NCBI GenBank assembly: GCA_039591615.1
Contig: JBDHDH010000068.1
Span: 1 to 21,108, forward strand
Length of the DNA stretch: 21,108 bases
Source of the DNA: JBDHDH01 sp039591615
GTDB lineage: Bacteria; Gemmatimonadota; Gemmatimonadetes; Gemmatimonadales; GWC2-71-9
Reading direction: 5' to 3'
In this document: positions 14,206 to 21,108 of the stretch, in pieces
Layout: the number at the start of each line of letters is the position of its first letter
Numbering within the stretch: the stretch's first letter is position 1
Notes under the pieces: generated by a model
The model's database searches: none
Told to the model about the DNA's origin: nothing
The model's input: only the letters and a program-made list of their open reading frames with translations
Made by a program: the position numbers and the translations under genes

Positions 14206-16026
14206 TTACAGCTCACCGCCGCCGCTGGTCGGCTGCGCCATCACGTCCCGATCGCCGGCGATCAACCGCAACGCCGCCCACGCCCCCACAATCGATAACA
14301 GCATGGCCACTGTTCCGGGAACCGGCCGCCCGGTCAACAGATACCCCGCTCCAAGGAGGCTCCCGTACACGAAGAGGAGACCGAGTCCAAAGCCCAGCCA
14401 TTGTCTTCGGGCGTCATGCTGGACGGTCACCTCAGGACACGAGCGGGCGATCGGGCCCCACCACCCGCCCGGCCGTACCCGTCGATAGAACATCTGCAGC
14501 CGGGTCTCCTCATCAGGCGCGGTATTGAGCGTCACGAATAGCCAGATAACGGTACACCCAAGGAGAATGATCGTGGCCCGAATGAAGTCGAACTCGCCGG
14601 CGTAAAAGCGGCTGACTCCGGCCATGGTCGGTTCGGAGACGATCCCCATACGATGCAGCATGCCGAACCAGACCGCCCCGTTCGCCATCGCGAAGGACAC
14701 CGCCATGGCACTCACTTCGGCCCAAGCGTTGACCCGCCACCAGTACCAGCGCAACAGCCAGACTAAAGACACACCCGCGGTGAGCTCGATGACGTAGATC
14801 CACGCCCGCCGGATCGACTCCATCTGCCACGCGGTCACCGCGGCGACCAGTGCGAGTGCGATGATCGCCAGCCGCGACGCCAGGACGTAGTGCCGCTCCG
14901 TTTCATTCCGCCGCACGAACCGGCGGTAGACGTCGTTGACCAGGTACGATGCGCCCCAGCAGAGATGCGTGTCCATCGTGCTCATGAACGCGGCGAGAAA
15001 CGCGGCCACCATCAGCCCGCGCAGCCCCGCCGGCATCATCTCGACGATCATCATCGGGTAAGCGAGCTCCGGATCGGCGACGAGCTCGGGGCCGGCGGTC
15101 GCGATGGGAAGGAGCAACAGTGACCCGAGGCCCACGATGACCCACGGCCAGGTCATGAGCACCGTCGCGGCGAAACTGAACCAGAACGAGGAAAGGAGCG
15201 ACTGCCGCTCGTTCTTCGCGGCGAACAGGCGCTGCGCGACATAACCATCGCCCTGACCGCTCCGCGTCCAGAGAAGGAATATCAGAAAGAGGAAGGAGAC
15301 GAACTCCAGCGAACTGAGGTGCGCCGGATTGGGAACGAGATCGAGCGTCCCAGCCGGGACATCGGGCAATGCACCAACCTGCTGTGCCATTGCGGCCGGA
15401 CCACCGAGCCGCACGAGAATGATTCCCGCCAGCGTGAGTGATCCCAGCATGCCAGCCGTGAACTGGAGAATGTCGGTGACGACGACGCCCCAGAGCCCCG
15501 AAGCGATCGTATACAGCAGTGCCAGTCCCACGCAGACCACCAATGCCAACCAGGGGGGCCATCCGAGCAACACGCGGGTGAACTTCACCATTGCCAGCAT
15601 GACCCAACCCATCACGACGGCGTTCCTGAGTATGCCGTTGAAGACGGCCGAGAAGCCGCGCAGCACGGTGGCCGGCCGGCCCGAATAGCGCAGCTCCACG
15701 AACTCCGCGTCGGTCAGGATCTCCGCCCGCCGCCAGAGCTTGGCGTAGAAGAAGACGAGAAACAGGAAGCCCGCTGCTTCGTACCACCAGAGCCAGTTTC
15801 CGAACACGCCGCGCGTACGAATGAGCGCTGCGGTGGCGAGAGGTGCATCGGTCGCGAAAAAAGTGGCGGCGATTGACGTCCCCGCCAACCACCATGGGAG
15901 CGAGCGCCCGGCCACGAAGTACTCCTCGACGCTCTGCCCCGCCCGGCGCGTGAACCAGAAGCCAAGGACCAGCGTGACGAGGCCGTAAATAGCCACGACC
16001 GCCCAATCGCTGAACGTGAGTTGCAT
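14206..16026 (-). CDS. sodium:solute symporter (SSS family)
   Basis: The 606-residue protein is almost entirely hydrophobic helices, about thirteen, separated by short loops. The start shows the SSS signature DWAVVAIYGLVTLVLGFWF, then EEYFVAGRSLPWWLAG and SIAATFFATDAP, and later LWTRSGQGDGYVAQRLFAAKN and GLMVAAFLAAFMSTMDTH; these fit family PF00474, whose members couple import of sugars, amino acids or similar solutes to sodium. The ATG at 16026 has no strong ribosome site. Symporters of this sub-type often stand next to glycosidase genes, and here a GH4 enzyme follows 218 bases downstream on the same strand, so the substrate is probably the glycoside or uronate that the GH4 enzyme handles. 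The two genes are split by a repeat unit. Confidence 0.88.
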   Translation of the reverse strand: MQLTFSDWAVVAIYGLVTLVLGFWFTRRAGQSVEEYFVAGRSLPWWLAGTSIAATFFATDAPLATAALIRTRGVFGNWLWWYEAAGFLFLVFFYAKLWRRAEILTDAEFVELRYSGRPATVLRGFSAVFNGILRNAVVMGWVMLAMVKFTRVLLGWPPWLALVVCVGLALLYTIASGLWGVVVTDILQFTAGMLGSLTLAGIILVRLGGPAAMAQQVGALPDVPAGTLDLVPNPAHLSSLEFVSFLFLIFLLWTRSGQGDGYVAQRLFAAKNERQSLLSSFWFSFAATVLMTWPWVIVGLGSLLLLPIATAGPELVADPELAYPMMIVEMMPAGLRGLMVAAFLAAFMSTMDTHLCWGASYLVNDVYRRFVRRNETERHYVLASRLAIIALALVAAVTAWQMESIRRAWIYVIELTAGVSLVWLLRWYWWRVNAWAEVSAMAVSFAMANGAVWFGMLHRMGIVSEPTMAGVSRFYAGEFDFIRATIILLGCTVIWLFVTLNTAPDEETRLQMFYRRVRPGGWWGPIARSCPEVTVQHDARRQWLGFGLGLLFVYGSLLGAGYLLTGRPVPGTVAMLLSIVGAWAALRLIAGDRDVMAQPTSGGGEL

Positions 16027-16127
16027 GCGTCAGCCCGCGCTGAGCGACAGCTGGGTGGCGAGGGTCCGATAGACGCCGGGCATCACGCCGTGTCTACCGC
16101 ACCTACGAGCCCGGCACGACGCCCGCG

Positions 16128-16643
16128 TCACAGATATCGCGCCACCGCCATCGCCGCGACACTCACTCCGAGGAGGGCCGCCACCCACCGGACGCTCAGC
16201 GTGACGCGCCGACGCAACGGCTGGATCTCGGCGAGCCAGCTGTCGCGGTCGGGACCCTCGGCAGCGTCCTGGGCGGCCTTGGTCAGGGCGATCACCCGGA
16301 GCGAGGTCGCCCGCATCACGAAGACGCCGAGGACGAACGCCACGATGGCCGCGACTGCGCCGATGGTGAGTGTCATGCCCCGAGGGGAGGCTATCCATTC
16401 CGGCTGGAAACCCGCCGACACTCTGCGGTACAGCTCGATCCCCGCGAGCATCGTGATTAGCGCCACGGCCGGCATGACGTTGAGATGGCCGCGTCGGATC
16501 AGCTGGGCCATCACCTGGCCACCGGGCGGTCCCGCGGCGCGTACGCTCGGCTCGAGATAGAGCGCCGTGAAGATCAGCGTGCCCGCCCAGTACACGCCGA
16601 GCACAATGTGCAGCAGTCGCAAGAGCACCATCACGGGATCCAT
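16128..16643 (-). CDS. four-helix integral membrane protein (DUF2269/CopD-like)
   Basis: The ATG at 16643 is preceded by AAGGAG at 6 bases and gives 171 residues. Four transmembrane helices are expected at about 5-27, 54-72, 94-115 and 150-168. The first carries a histidine in LLRLLHIVLGVYWAGT and is followed by ALYLEPSVR; a second histidine lies in RRGHLNVMPAV before helix two. The histidine in helix one with the later GH motif resembles small haem- or copper-related membrane families such as DUF2269 and CopD, but I cannot assign a function. It ends 101 bases before the symporter start, on the same strand, so transcription may continue into it. A 10-base inverted repeat stands in its leader. 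Confidence 0.7.
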   Translation of the reverse strand: MDPVMVLLRLLHIVLGVYWAGTLIFTALYLEPSVRAAGPPGGQVMAQLIRRGHLNVMPAVALITMLAGIELYRRVSAGFQPEWIASPRGMTLTIGAVAAIVAFVLGVFVMRATSLRVIALTKAAQDAAEGPDRDSWLAEIQPLRRRVTLSVRWVAALLGVSVAAMAVARYL

Positions 16644-16968
16644 AGCATGCTCCTTCGTGACATGTCGTGGCAACCAGGAAGTAGTCGCGAGCAGGTCCGT
16701 TTGGTTGCCACAAGGGTCTCGCGTCGCGGCCGTTACCGTGCCGGGTTGAAGCCGTCGATCACGCGGAGGTCGAGCCTTGCTTCATCGTTGCTGCACACCA
16801 TGTTCGGCCAGGGTCATCATTGGGACGATGCAGCCGGGTGGACGGTCGAGCAGGCGTTCCCCGACTTGGGTCCCGTCTGTTGATTGCGCCTTGACACTCG
16901 GCAAACTGAAATCGCCACGCCGTTCCGACGCCCAGCAGCTCCAAGCAGGCACTGGGCAGCCAGCTTAC
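16644..16968. other. intergenic region between the membrane gene and the split-barrel gene
   Basis: Apart from the inverted repeat at 16667-16711, this 325-base gap holds a hairpin GCCCAG/CTGGGC at 16930-16957, just after the end of the split-barrel gene. I find no coding signal in the remainder. Confidence 0.45.
16667..16711 (-). promoter_or_regulatory. 10-bp perfect inverted repeat in the leader of the membrane gene
   Basis: GTGGCAACCA at 16667-16676 is exactly inverted at 16702-16711 (TGGTTGCCAC), separated by 25 bases. The near arm is 24 bases upstream of the ATG at 16643. Its place fits either an operator or a leader hairpin. No T tract follows, so it is not an obvious terminator. Confidence 0.4.
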
Positions 16969-17526
16969 TCAACGGCGATGGAACTCAACCGCCGGCGGTC
17001 GCCAAGTCGCCGCATCTCCAACCACCCCAAGTCGGTAATTGACAACTTCCAATCGGACCGGCCTCACCATGATGAGGAGGTAGTCAGCCTCACGATCGGC
17101 GTAATACCGCTCCCATTCATCCTTCCAGCGATGCGCCTTCTCTGCCGAATCATCCACGAGTCGGGCGATGCCCGAGATGGACGCATAGCCGTCCCCGTCG
17201 GGTGCCAGGTAGTACAGCGCAACGCGAGGATCGCGCTGGATGTCCGCGACTTTTCGCGTGGCTCGATGCGTGCCTAGCCACACGACCATGTGCTCGTCTG
17301 GCGCAAAAGGGTCCATGGCTCGGACCCGGGGGCTTCCCCGTTCGTCGAGAGTGATCAGGGCGCCGAAACGAGCCGCCTCAATTATCTCGCGCGCGGCCGC
17401 AATCACGGTGTCGTCGGGGATGGGCCTTTGGATCTCTTGCGCAGACGCAGCACGGAATGCTGCAAACGGACACGCAATACAAAGCGCACAGAGCAAGCTG
17501 GTTGTCCATCGGGTGGTTGACCTCAT
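16969..17526 (-). CDS. exported pyridoxamine 5'-phosphate oxidase-like (flavin split-barrel) protein
   Basis: The ATG at 17526 follows GGAGGTG by 5 bases and gives 185 residues. Residues 1-29 look like a Sec signal peptide (TTSLLCALCIACPFAAFRAASAQ). The mature part matches the general-stress type of the PNPOx-like split barrel: ARFGALITLDERGSPRVRAMDPFAPDEHMVVWLGT, quoted in pieces as FGALITLDE, PRVRAMDP and MVVWLGT, then TRKVADIQRDPRVALYYLAP, YASISGIARLVDD and a helix with KAHRWKDEWERYY. Relatives bind FMN, haem or F420. Family members are usually cytoplasmic, so export is unusual, and a Sec route would require cofactor binding outside. No Arg-Arg Tat motif is seen. It is a single gene, with a low-information gap upstream. 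Confidence 0.82.
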   Translation of the reverse strand: MRSTTRWTTSLLCALCIACPFAAFRAASAQEIQRPIPDDTVIAAAREIIEAARFGALITLDERGSPRVRAMDPFAPDEHMVVWLGTHRATRKVADIQRDPRVALYYLAPDGDGYASISGIARLVDDSAEKAHRWKDEWERYYADREADYLLIMVRPVRLEVVNYRLGVVGDAATWRPPAVEFHRR

Positions 17527-18075
17527 CGCCTCACCTCCGCCACGTGGGTTGGTGCATGCTAGCCACCAGACGGTGAGCAATAAGCTGCGATCGACAGACC
17601 CGTCCTGCAAGGAGCAACCGCACGCTCCGACCACCGCGTGACCAGGGAGTAGCCTCCGTCCAGTCCAAGCGGTTGACCATCGGCGCTCCACCGCCTGCCG
17701 AGTTCAGCTCCGATGATTGGGCTTCAGAGGAAAAACCCATGGTAGAGTATGAAGGAAGTGGCCGAAACGGGATGCGTTGGGTCGGCCTTGACATTCGAGG
17801 AACGGAAACACCAAGCGGTGGCGCAGTAGAAGCATGAGTATTGGAGCTGCAACCCGAGGATGCCAATGCACACACGTAGGGCTTTGACAGCGACGACGGG
17901 AAGCTCGAGTTCGCCTGCGCAGAGATGCCTGCCGCGACCGCTTTCTCACCGCGAAAGCGCCAGCGCTCCCAACTCGTCAAACCGCCGCCCCACGCAATTG
18001 ACCGGCGCCACCGCCCAGGATAGAACGATGACGGACGAGAGCGACAATCTGCACTCGGCAATCGACACTCTCTCA
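17527..18075. other. intergenic region with no supported gene
   Basis: These 549 bases follow the end of the large kinase gene and precede the split-barrel gene. A leftward open frame covers nearly all of it but translates to Ser/Arg-rich sequence with no motif. A rightward frame ending at the TGA near 17837 includes EEKPMVEYEGSGRNGMRWVG, which looks somewhat protein-like but has no ribosome site and matches nothing I know. The last 30 bases are a 7-base-period repeat. Confidence 0.45.
18046..18073. repeat. degenerate 7-bp tandem repeat at the end of the kinase gene
   Basis: Four units follow each other: AATCTGC, ACTCGGC, AATCGAC, ACTCTCT (complement: roughly GYCGATT/GCCGAGT). The array ends 2 bases from the stop codon of the kinase gene. 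Similar 'GCCGATTGCCGATT' strings are common between genes in environmental genomes, from general experience. Confidence 0.5.
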
Positions 18076-20778
18076 TCATCGGTTCCCCAGCTTCGACCTC
18101 AACTCTTCCGAGATATTCTGCACAAAGATCAGCTCGCTCCCGTCTCCGCTTCGTCTGATCATCAGGAACCGTTGGCCGTCCAGGCTGACGTCATACGTGG
18201 GGTGACAGCAGAACTCGTCTCCCGCCTGGAAATCGCGGACCGGGAAAAGCACCTCGCGCCGCGTCACAGAGAAGCCGGCTCGCGTGTCGACGTTCGCGGC
18301 GACGAGGTATCGGTCCAGGTTCTTGTAGAAGAGCTCCGTCCCATCCCGACTCCATTTGGGCTCGGTGCCGCCGTCGGTGGAGACGGGCCGTTTGTCGTCG
18401 TCGATGTTGGGGAACGGGCGCACGTAAACCTCGTAGCGGCCCGTCTCGTCTGACTGGTACGCCAGCCAGTGTCCATCCGGAGAAAGCGTGGGCATCACTT
18501 CCTGGAAATCATCGCTGGCCGAGATGGTGCGTCCCATACTGTCAGGTTGAACGTGTTTGACGAACAGGTCACGAGTCGGAGGGACGCCCGTGCGATAGAT
18601 CAGCCACAGGCCGTCCGGCGACCATTCGCCCTCCCAGATTTCCCGCTCCAGTTGGAGCACGAGCTGTCCGATCCCACCTTCCACGCGACGCTCATAGAGC
18701 TCGTGCTTCCCCGTGGGACTCCGGTTCGACACGAAGAGCAGACGCTCGCCGTCGCGCGCCCAGAACGGCCGGAAATTCCGACTGCCCTCGATTGTCAGTT
18801 TCGACAGGGACCCGCCCGGGAGATTCCGAATCCACAGCTGCTGGTCGCCGCCCTCGTCGATGCTCACCGCCAGTCGACGCCCGTTCGGAGACAGGGCAAG
18901 GGTCTCGAAGTTGGCCACCCAGCCGCTGGCCATCTCTTCGATGCCTCCCCGGCGATCCACCCACACCAGGTTTTCAGTGCCTGGCTCGCCAGCGCCATAC
19001 AGCATCGTTCCGTTGTCGGCTACGCTCAGCTCGCGCGATCCCAGTTGGCCCGGGCTGATGACACGGCCTCCGAGCGCCACCGAGGGAGCGGTGATTTCCA
19101 TGCTGTTCTGATCGAACGGCGCTGCCATGAGCGACCCGTCGAAATCCGCGTAGATCAGGTGTCCCGACCGGACGTAGCGGGCCGCGCTCCCGGGGATGAG
19201 TGATCGGTGGCCTCGCGTCTCCAGGTCCTGGATGCCAATGGAGGGGGCGGCATCACTGCCGTAAAGAATGGTGAACAGCACGCCCTTGCCGTTGGGCAGA
19301 AGGCTGGGCGAGGTGTGTTCGTCCTCGGCGCGGGCACTGTCGAGAGTGGTCAGTTGCTCCCACTCCTGCGACGAACCATCGGCGCGCACTCGCACGAGGG
19401 TATTCGAACCGCCGAGACCAAGACCGCTTCGTGAATTCATGTAGATGTACCCGTCCTCGCCCCAGTCCATGTCCTCGAGGGGGGTCACGCTCGCGACGAT
19501 GGTGGTTGGCGCGCCGCCCTCGACATCGATGACCCTGACATACTGGTCAGGGCTTTGGATGAAGGCGATCGCCCGTCCGTCAGGCGAGAAGGTCGGGCAG
19601 CACCCGCCATCGGTGCCGCGGATCGGTGTAGCGCTCAGTTGCGCAAGGTCCCGAACCCACAGCCGCGTTCCACCACCCTCGCCCGATCCCACGTAGACGA
19701 ACCGGCTGCCGTCCGGAGCAAGGTCGAAGCGTCTCAGCCGATGGTCGACGAGTTGCTCGGCATCGGGCAACCGTATGCTCAGTCTGACAACGGGTGTCGG
19801 AGGATCGGGGCGGGAGAGCGACCATAGCGCCATGCCGATCGCCACCGCCGCAGCGGCCCCCAATCCAAAGGCGATTCGCTTCCATCGTGTGACGTCAGGG
19901 ATACCGGCGACCGCGGTGAGACCCCCTCCGGTGAGCCCGGTGAACGCCGGGTTGGCGAGGGCACCCGCGAACTGCGCGGCACTGGCAAACCGATCCGCGG
20001 GGAGCTTGTTCAACGCCTGATGTACCGCGGCACTCACGTTAGGTGGAATCGTCGCGCGCTGTCTGGTAACCGGCTCCGGCGTCGAGGTCAGGATCTTGGC
20101 GACGATCGCCTGCACGGTGGTCCCGCTGTGCGGCGGTTCGCCCGTCAACATCTCATAGACCATGGCGCCGAGGGAGTACACGTCGCTCCGCGCGTCGAGC
20201 TCGCGATCGCCGGTGGCCTGTTCGGGGCTCATGTAGTGGGGGGTACCGAGCGAGAGGCCCGTTTCTGTCAGCCGAGCGCCACCCGCCTGCGACACGGCGA
20301 GGGCGATACCGAAATCCGCCACCAGCGCCTGGCCCGACTGCAGCAGGATGTTCTCGGGCTTGATATCGCGGTGGATGACGTCCCGCTCGTGCGCGTATTG
20401 GAGCGCCGCCGCTACTGACTTCGCGATCTCCACTGTCTCGTCCACGGAGAGCTGCTTCTCGCGACTCAGCTTGTCGCGCAACGCCTCGCCCTCGACGTAG
20501 GGCATCACGTAATAAAGGAAAGAACCCGCTTCGCCGGAGTCGTACAGCGGGAGGATGTTGGGATGCTGAAGGTTCGCGGTGACCTCGATCTCCTTGAGGA
20601 ACCGCTCGGCGCCGATTACCGCGGCCAGCTCGGGCTTCAACACCTTGAGCGCCACCTTGCGGCGGTGCTTGAGGTCCTCGGCGAGGTAGACGGTGGCCAT
20701 CCCGCCGGTGCCGAGCTCGCGCTCGATGGCGTAGCGGTCGGCGAGAGCCGAGGTGAGTCGATTGAGTTGGCTGGTCAT
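18076..20778 (-). CDS. transmembrane Ser/Thr protein kinase with TolB-like beta-propeller
   Basis: The protein has 900 residues. The Hanks-type kinase domain (about 16-275) is complete: G23-T-G-G-M-A-T-V glycine loop, K45 in VALKVL, H136-R-D138-I-K-P-E-N catalytic loop, D155-F-G157, then GTPHYMSPEQ and DVYSLGAMVYEMLTGEPP. One transmembrane helix (about 301-320) follows. The outer part (about 335-890) has repeated WD40-like/PD40 blades, such as FDLAPDGSRFVYVG, PTFSPDGRAIAFIQ, LALSPNGRRLAVSI, EWSPDGLWLIYRT and TLSPDGHWLAYQS. The kinase should face the cytoplasm and the propeller the periplasm, as a sensor or docking surface. The ATG at 20778 lacks a ribosome site. The gene is bordered at both ends by 7-base-period repeats. 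Confidence 0.93.
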   Translation of the reverse strand: MTSQLNRLTSALADRYAIERELGTGGMATVYLAEDLKHRRKVALKVLKPELAAVIGAERFLKEIEVTANLQHPNILPLYDSGEAGSFLYYVMPYVEGEALRDKLSREKQLSVDETVEIAKSVAAALQYAHERDVIHRDIKPENILLQSGQALVADFGIALAVSQAGGARLTETGLSLGTPHYMSPEQATGDRELDARSDVYSLGAMVYEMLTGEPPHSGTTVQAIVAKILTSTPEPVTRQRATIPPNVSAAVHQALNKLPADRFASAAQFAGALANPAFTGLTGGGLTAVAGIPDVTRWKRIAFGLGAAAAVAIGMALWSLSRPDPPTPVVRLSIRLPDAEQLVDHRLRRFDLAPDGSRFVYVGSGEGGGTRLWVRDLAQLSATPIRGTDGGCCPTFSPDGRAIAFIQSPDQYVRVIDVEGGAPTTIVASVTPLEDMDWGEDGYIYMNSRSGLGLGGSNTLVRVRADGSSQEWEQLTTLDSARAEDEHTSPSLLPNGKGVLFTILYGSDAAPSIGIQDLETRGHRSLIPGSAARYVRSGHLIYADFDGSLMAAPFDQNSMEITAPSVALGGRVISPGQLGSRELSVADNGTMLYGAGEPGTENLVWVDRRGGIEEMASGWVANFETLALSPNGRRLAVSIDEGGDQQLWIRNLPGGSLSKLTIEGSRNFRPFWARDGERLLFVSNRSPTGKHELYERRVEGGIGQLVLQLEREIWEGEWSPDGLWLIYRTGVPPTRDLFVKHVQPDSMGRTISASDDFQEVMPTLSPDGHWLAYQSDETGRYEVYVRPFPNIDDDKRPVSTDGGTEPKWSRDGTELFYKNLDRYLVAANVDTRAGFSVTRREVLFPVRDFQAGDEFCCHPTYDVSLDGQRFLMIRRSGDGSELIFVQNISEELRSKLGNR

Positions 20779-20795
20779 GTGAGCCGCAGAACGCT

Positions 20796-20843
20796 CAATG
20801 CTGAATGTCCAATGTCCAAGCGTATATTGGTCATTGTGAATTG
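20796..20843. repeat. degenerate 7-bp repeat forming an imperfect inverted pair before the kinase gene
   Basis: CAATGCT, GAATGTC, CAATGTC follow in tandem (20796-20816). The arm at 20826-20843 (ATTGGTCATTGTGAATTG) is an inverted relative; complementing it gives CAATTCACAATGACCAAT, which agrees with the first arm at 14 of 18 places. The unit fills the 66-base gap between the kinase start and the next gene's end, so any kinase promoter must overlap it or lie in that gene. Confidence 0.5.
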
Positions 20844-20844
20844 A

Positions 20845-21108
20845 TCATAGCATGAGGCGGTCGAGTTCCTCGGCATTGTCCGGCAAGCTGTGCCACCTGC
20901 GATAGCGGAACCCTAAGATGCCCGGTTCCGAGAGGATCGGCCAGTCGTGGAGTGCCACCCGATTCGTTTGGCAGTAATCCGGGATTGAAAGCCCCTCGGC
21001 GGCGCTGCCACGCCGAGGCGCCGGACGCACCACGGGCGCGAGCGTACTCCAACTCGCGTCGCGGGAGCGCATATCAACCAACCCGAGCTTAGGCTCGCGC
21101 TGGGATGA
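20845..21108 (-). CDS. C-terminal part of an unrecognised protein, cut by window edge
   Basis: The leftward frame is open from the last base of the window and ends at the TGA at 20845-20847, so at least 87 residues of a C-terminus are visible. The part begins SSQREPKLGLVDMRSRD and ends YRRWHSLPDNAEELDRLML. The closing pattern, a strand with hydrophobic residues followed by 'Asn-x-Glu-Glu-Leu-Asp-Arg-Leu', recalls the end of class V aminotransferases, but the match is too thin to name it. In-window TTG (21081) and ATG (21072) codons lack a ribosome site, which supports a start outside. It is the gene directly upstream of the kinase on the same strand. Confidence 0.5.
   Translation of the reverse strand, partial: SSQREPKLGLVDMRSRDASWSTLAPVVRPAPRRGSAAEGLSIPDYCQTNRVALHDWPILSEPGILGFRYRRWHSLPDNAEELDRLML

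Noticed and set aside
13085..14488. Long rightward open frame of 467 codons
   Set aside because: It is antisense to the GH4 gene and the symporter end and runs through the repeat unit; its composition is Arg/Pro/His-rich with no motif.
17531..18079. Leftward 182-codon frame between kinase and split-barrel genes
   Set aside because: It begins inside the 7-bp repeat and has no motif, ribosome site or sensible composition.
1..21108. CRISPR arrays, tRNA and rRNA genes, transposase or integrase genes
   Set aside because: No regular spaced repeats, cloverleaf sequence, rRNA segments or transposase motifs were seen on either strand.

Overview
The window is GC-rich bacterial DNA from an organism that resembles a soil Gemmatimonadota. 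The best pointers are a 900-residue kinase fused to a TolB-like beta-propeller, a short TonB-plug-like secreted protein at the left edge, and broken pieces of other kinases of the same style. This assignment comes from remembered family traits, not from a search. There is no rRNA, tRNA, CRISPR array or intact insertion sequence.

Positions 1-2737 read rightward: the end of a plug-like protein, a secreted NTF2-like protein, then a membrane-anchored phospholipase-D-fold protein. The gap before the last carries the C-terminal remnant of a leftward kinase gene. At 2819-3781 a leftward ATP-grasp ligase has a terminator-like hairpin in its leader. A rightward secreted CubicO/beta-lactamase-fold hydrolase follows (4265-5929).

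From 6380 to the right edge every intact gene reads leftward: a SnoaL-like protein, a covalent-flavin (BBE-type) oxidase, a small one-helix membrane protein, a PP2C phosphatase, a DUF885 lipoprotein, a GH4 glycosidase, an SSS sodium symporter, a four-helix membrane protein, an exported flavin-split-barrel protein, the kinase/propeller protein and a partial unknown gene. The clearest functional pair is the symporter with the GH4 enzyme. The CHGV motif of the GH4 enzyme points to the alpha-glucuronidase-like subgroup, so uptake and cleavage of a glucuronide is a reasonable inference. The PP2C phosphatase and the Ser/Thr kinase belong to the same signalling chemistry but are 7.5 kb apart.

I found no convincing new multi-gene system. 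The most unusual content is between genes. Two MITE-like inverted-repeat units with GCCACAG ends lie at 6025-6198 and 14024-14169; one holds the cut-down start of a GxxExxY-family gene, the other separates the symporter from the GH4 gene. Two degenerate 7-bp-period repeats lie directly at the two ends of the large kinase gene. Three short coding remnants (989-1123, 6918-7106, 8586-8627) mark a history of gene loss around the flavin oxidase and the left arm.
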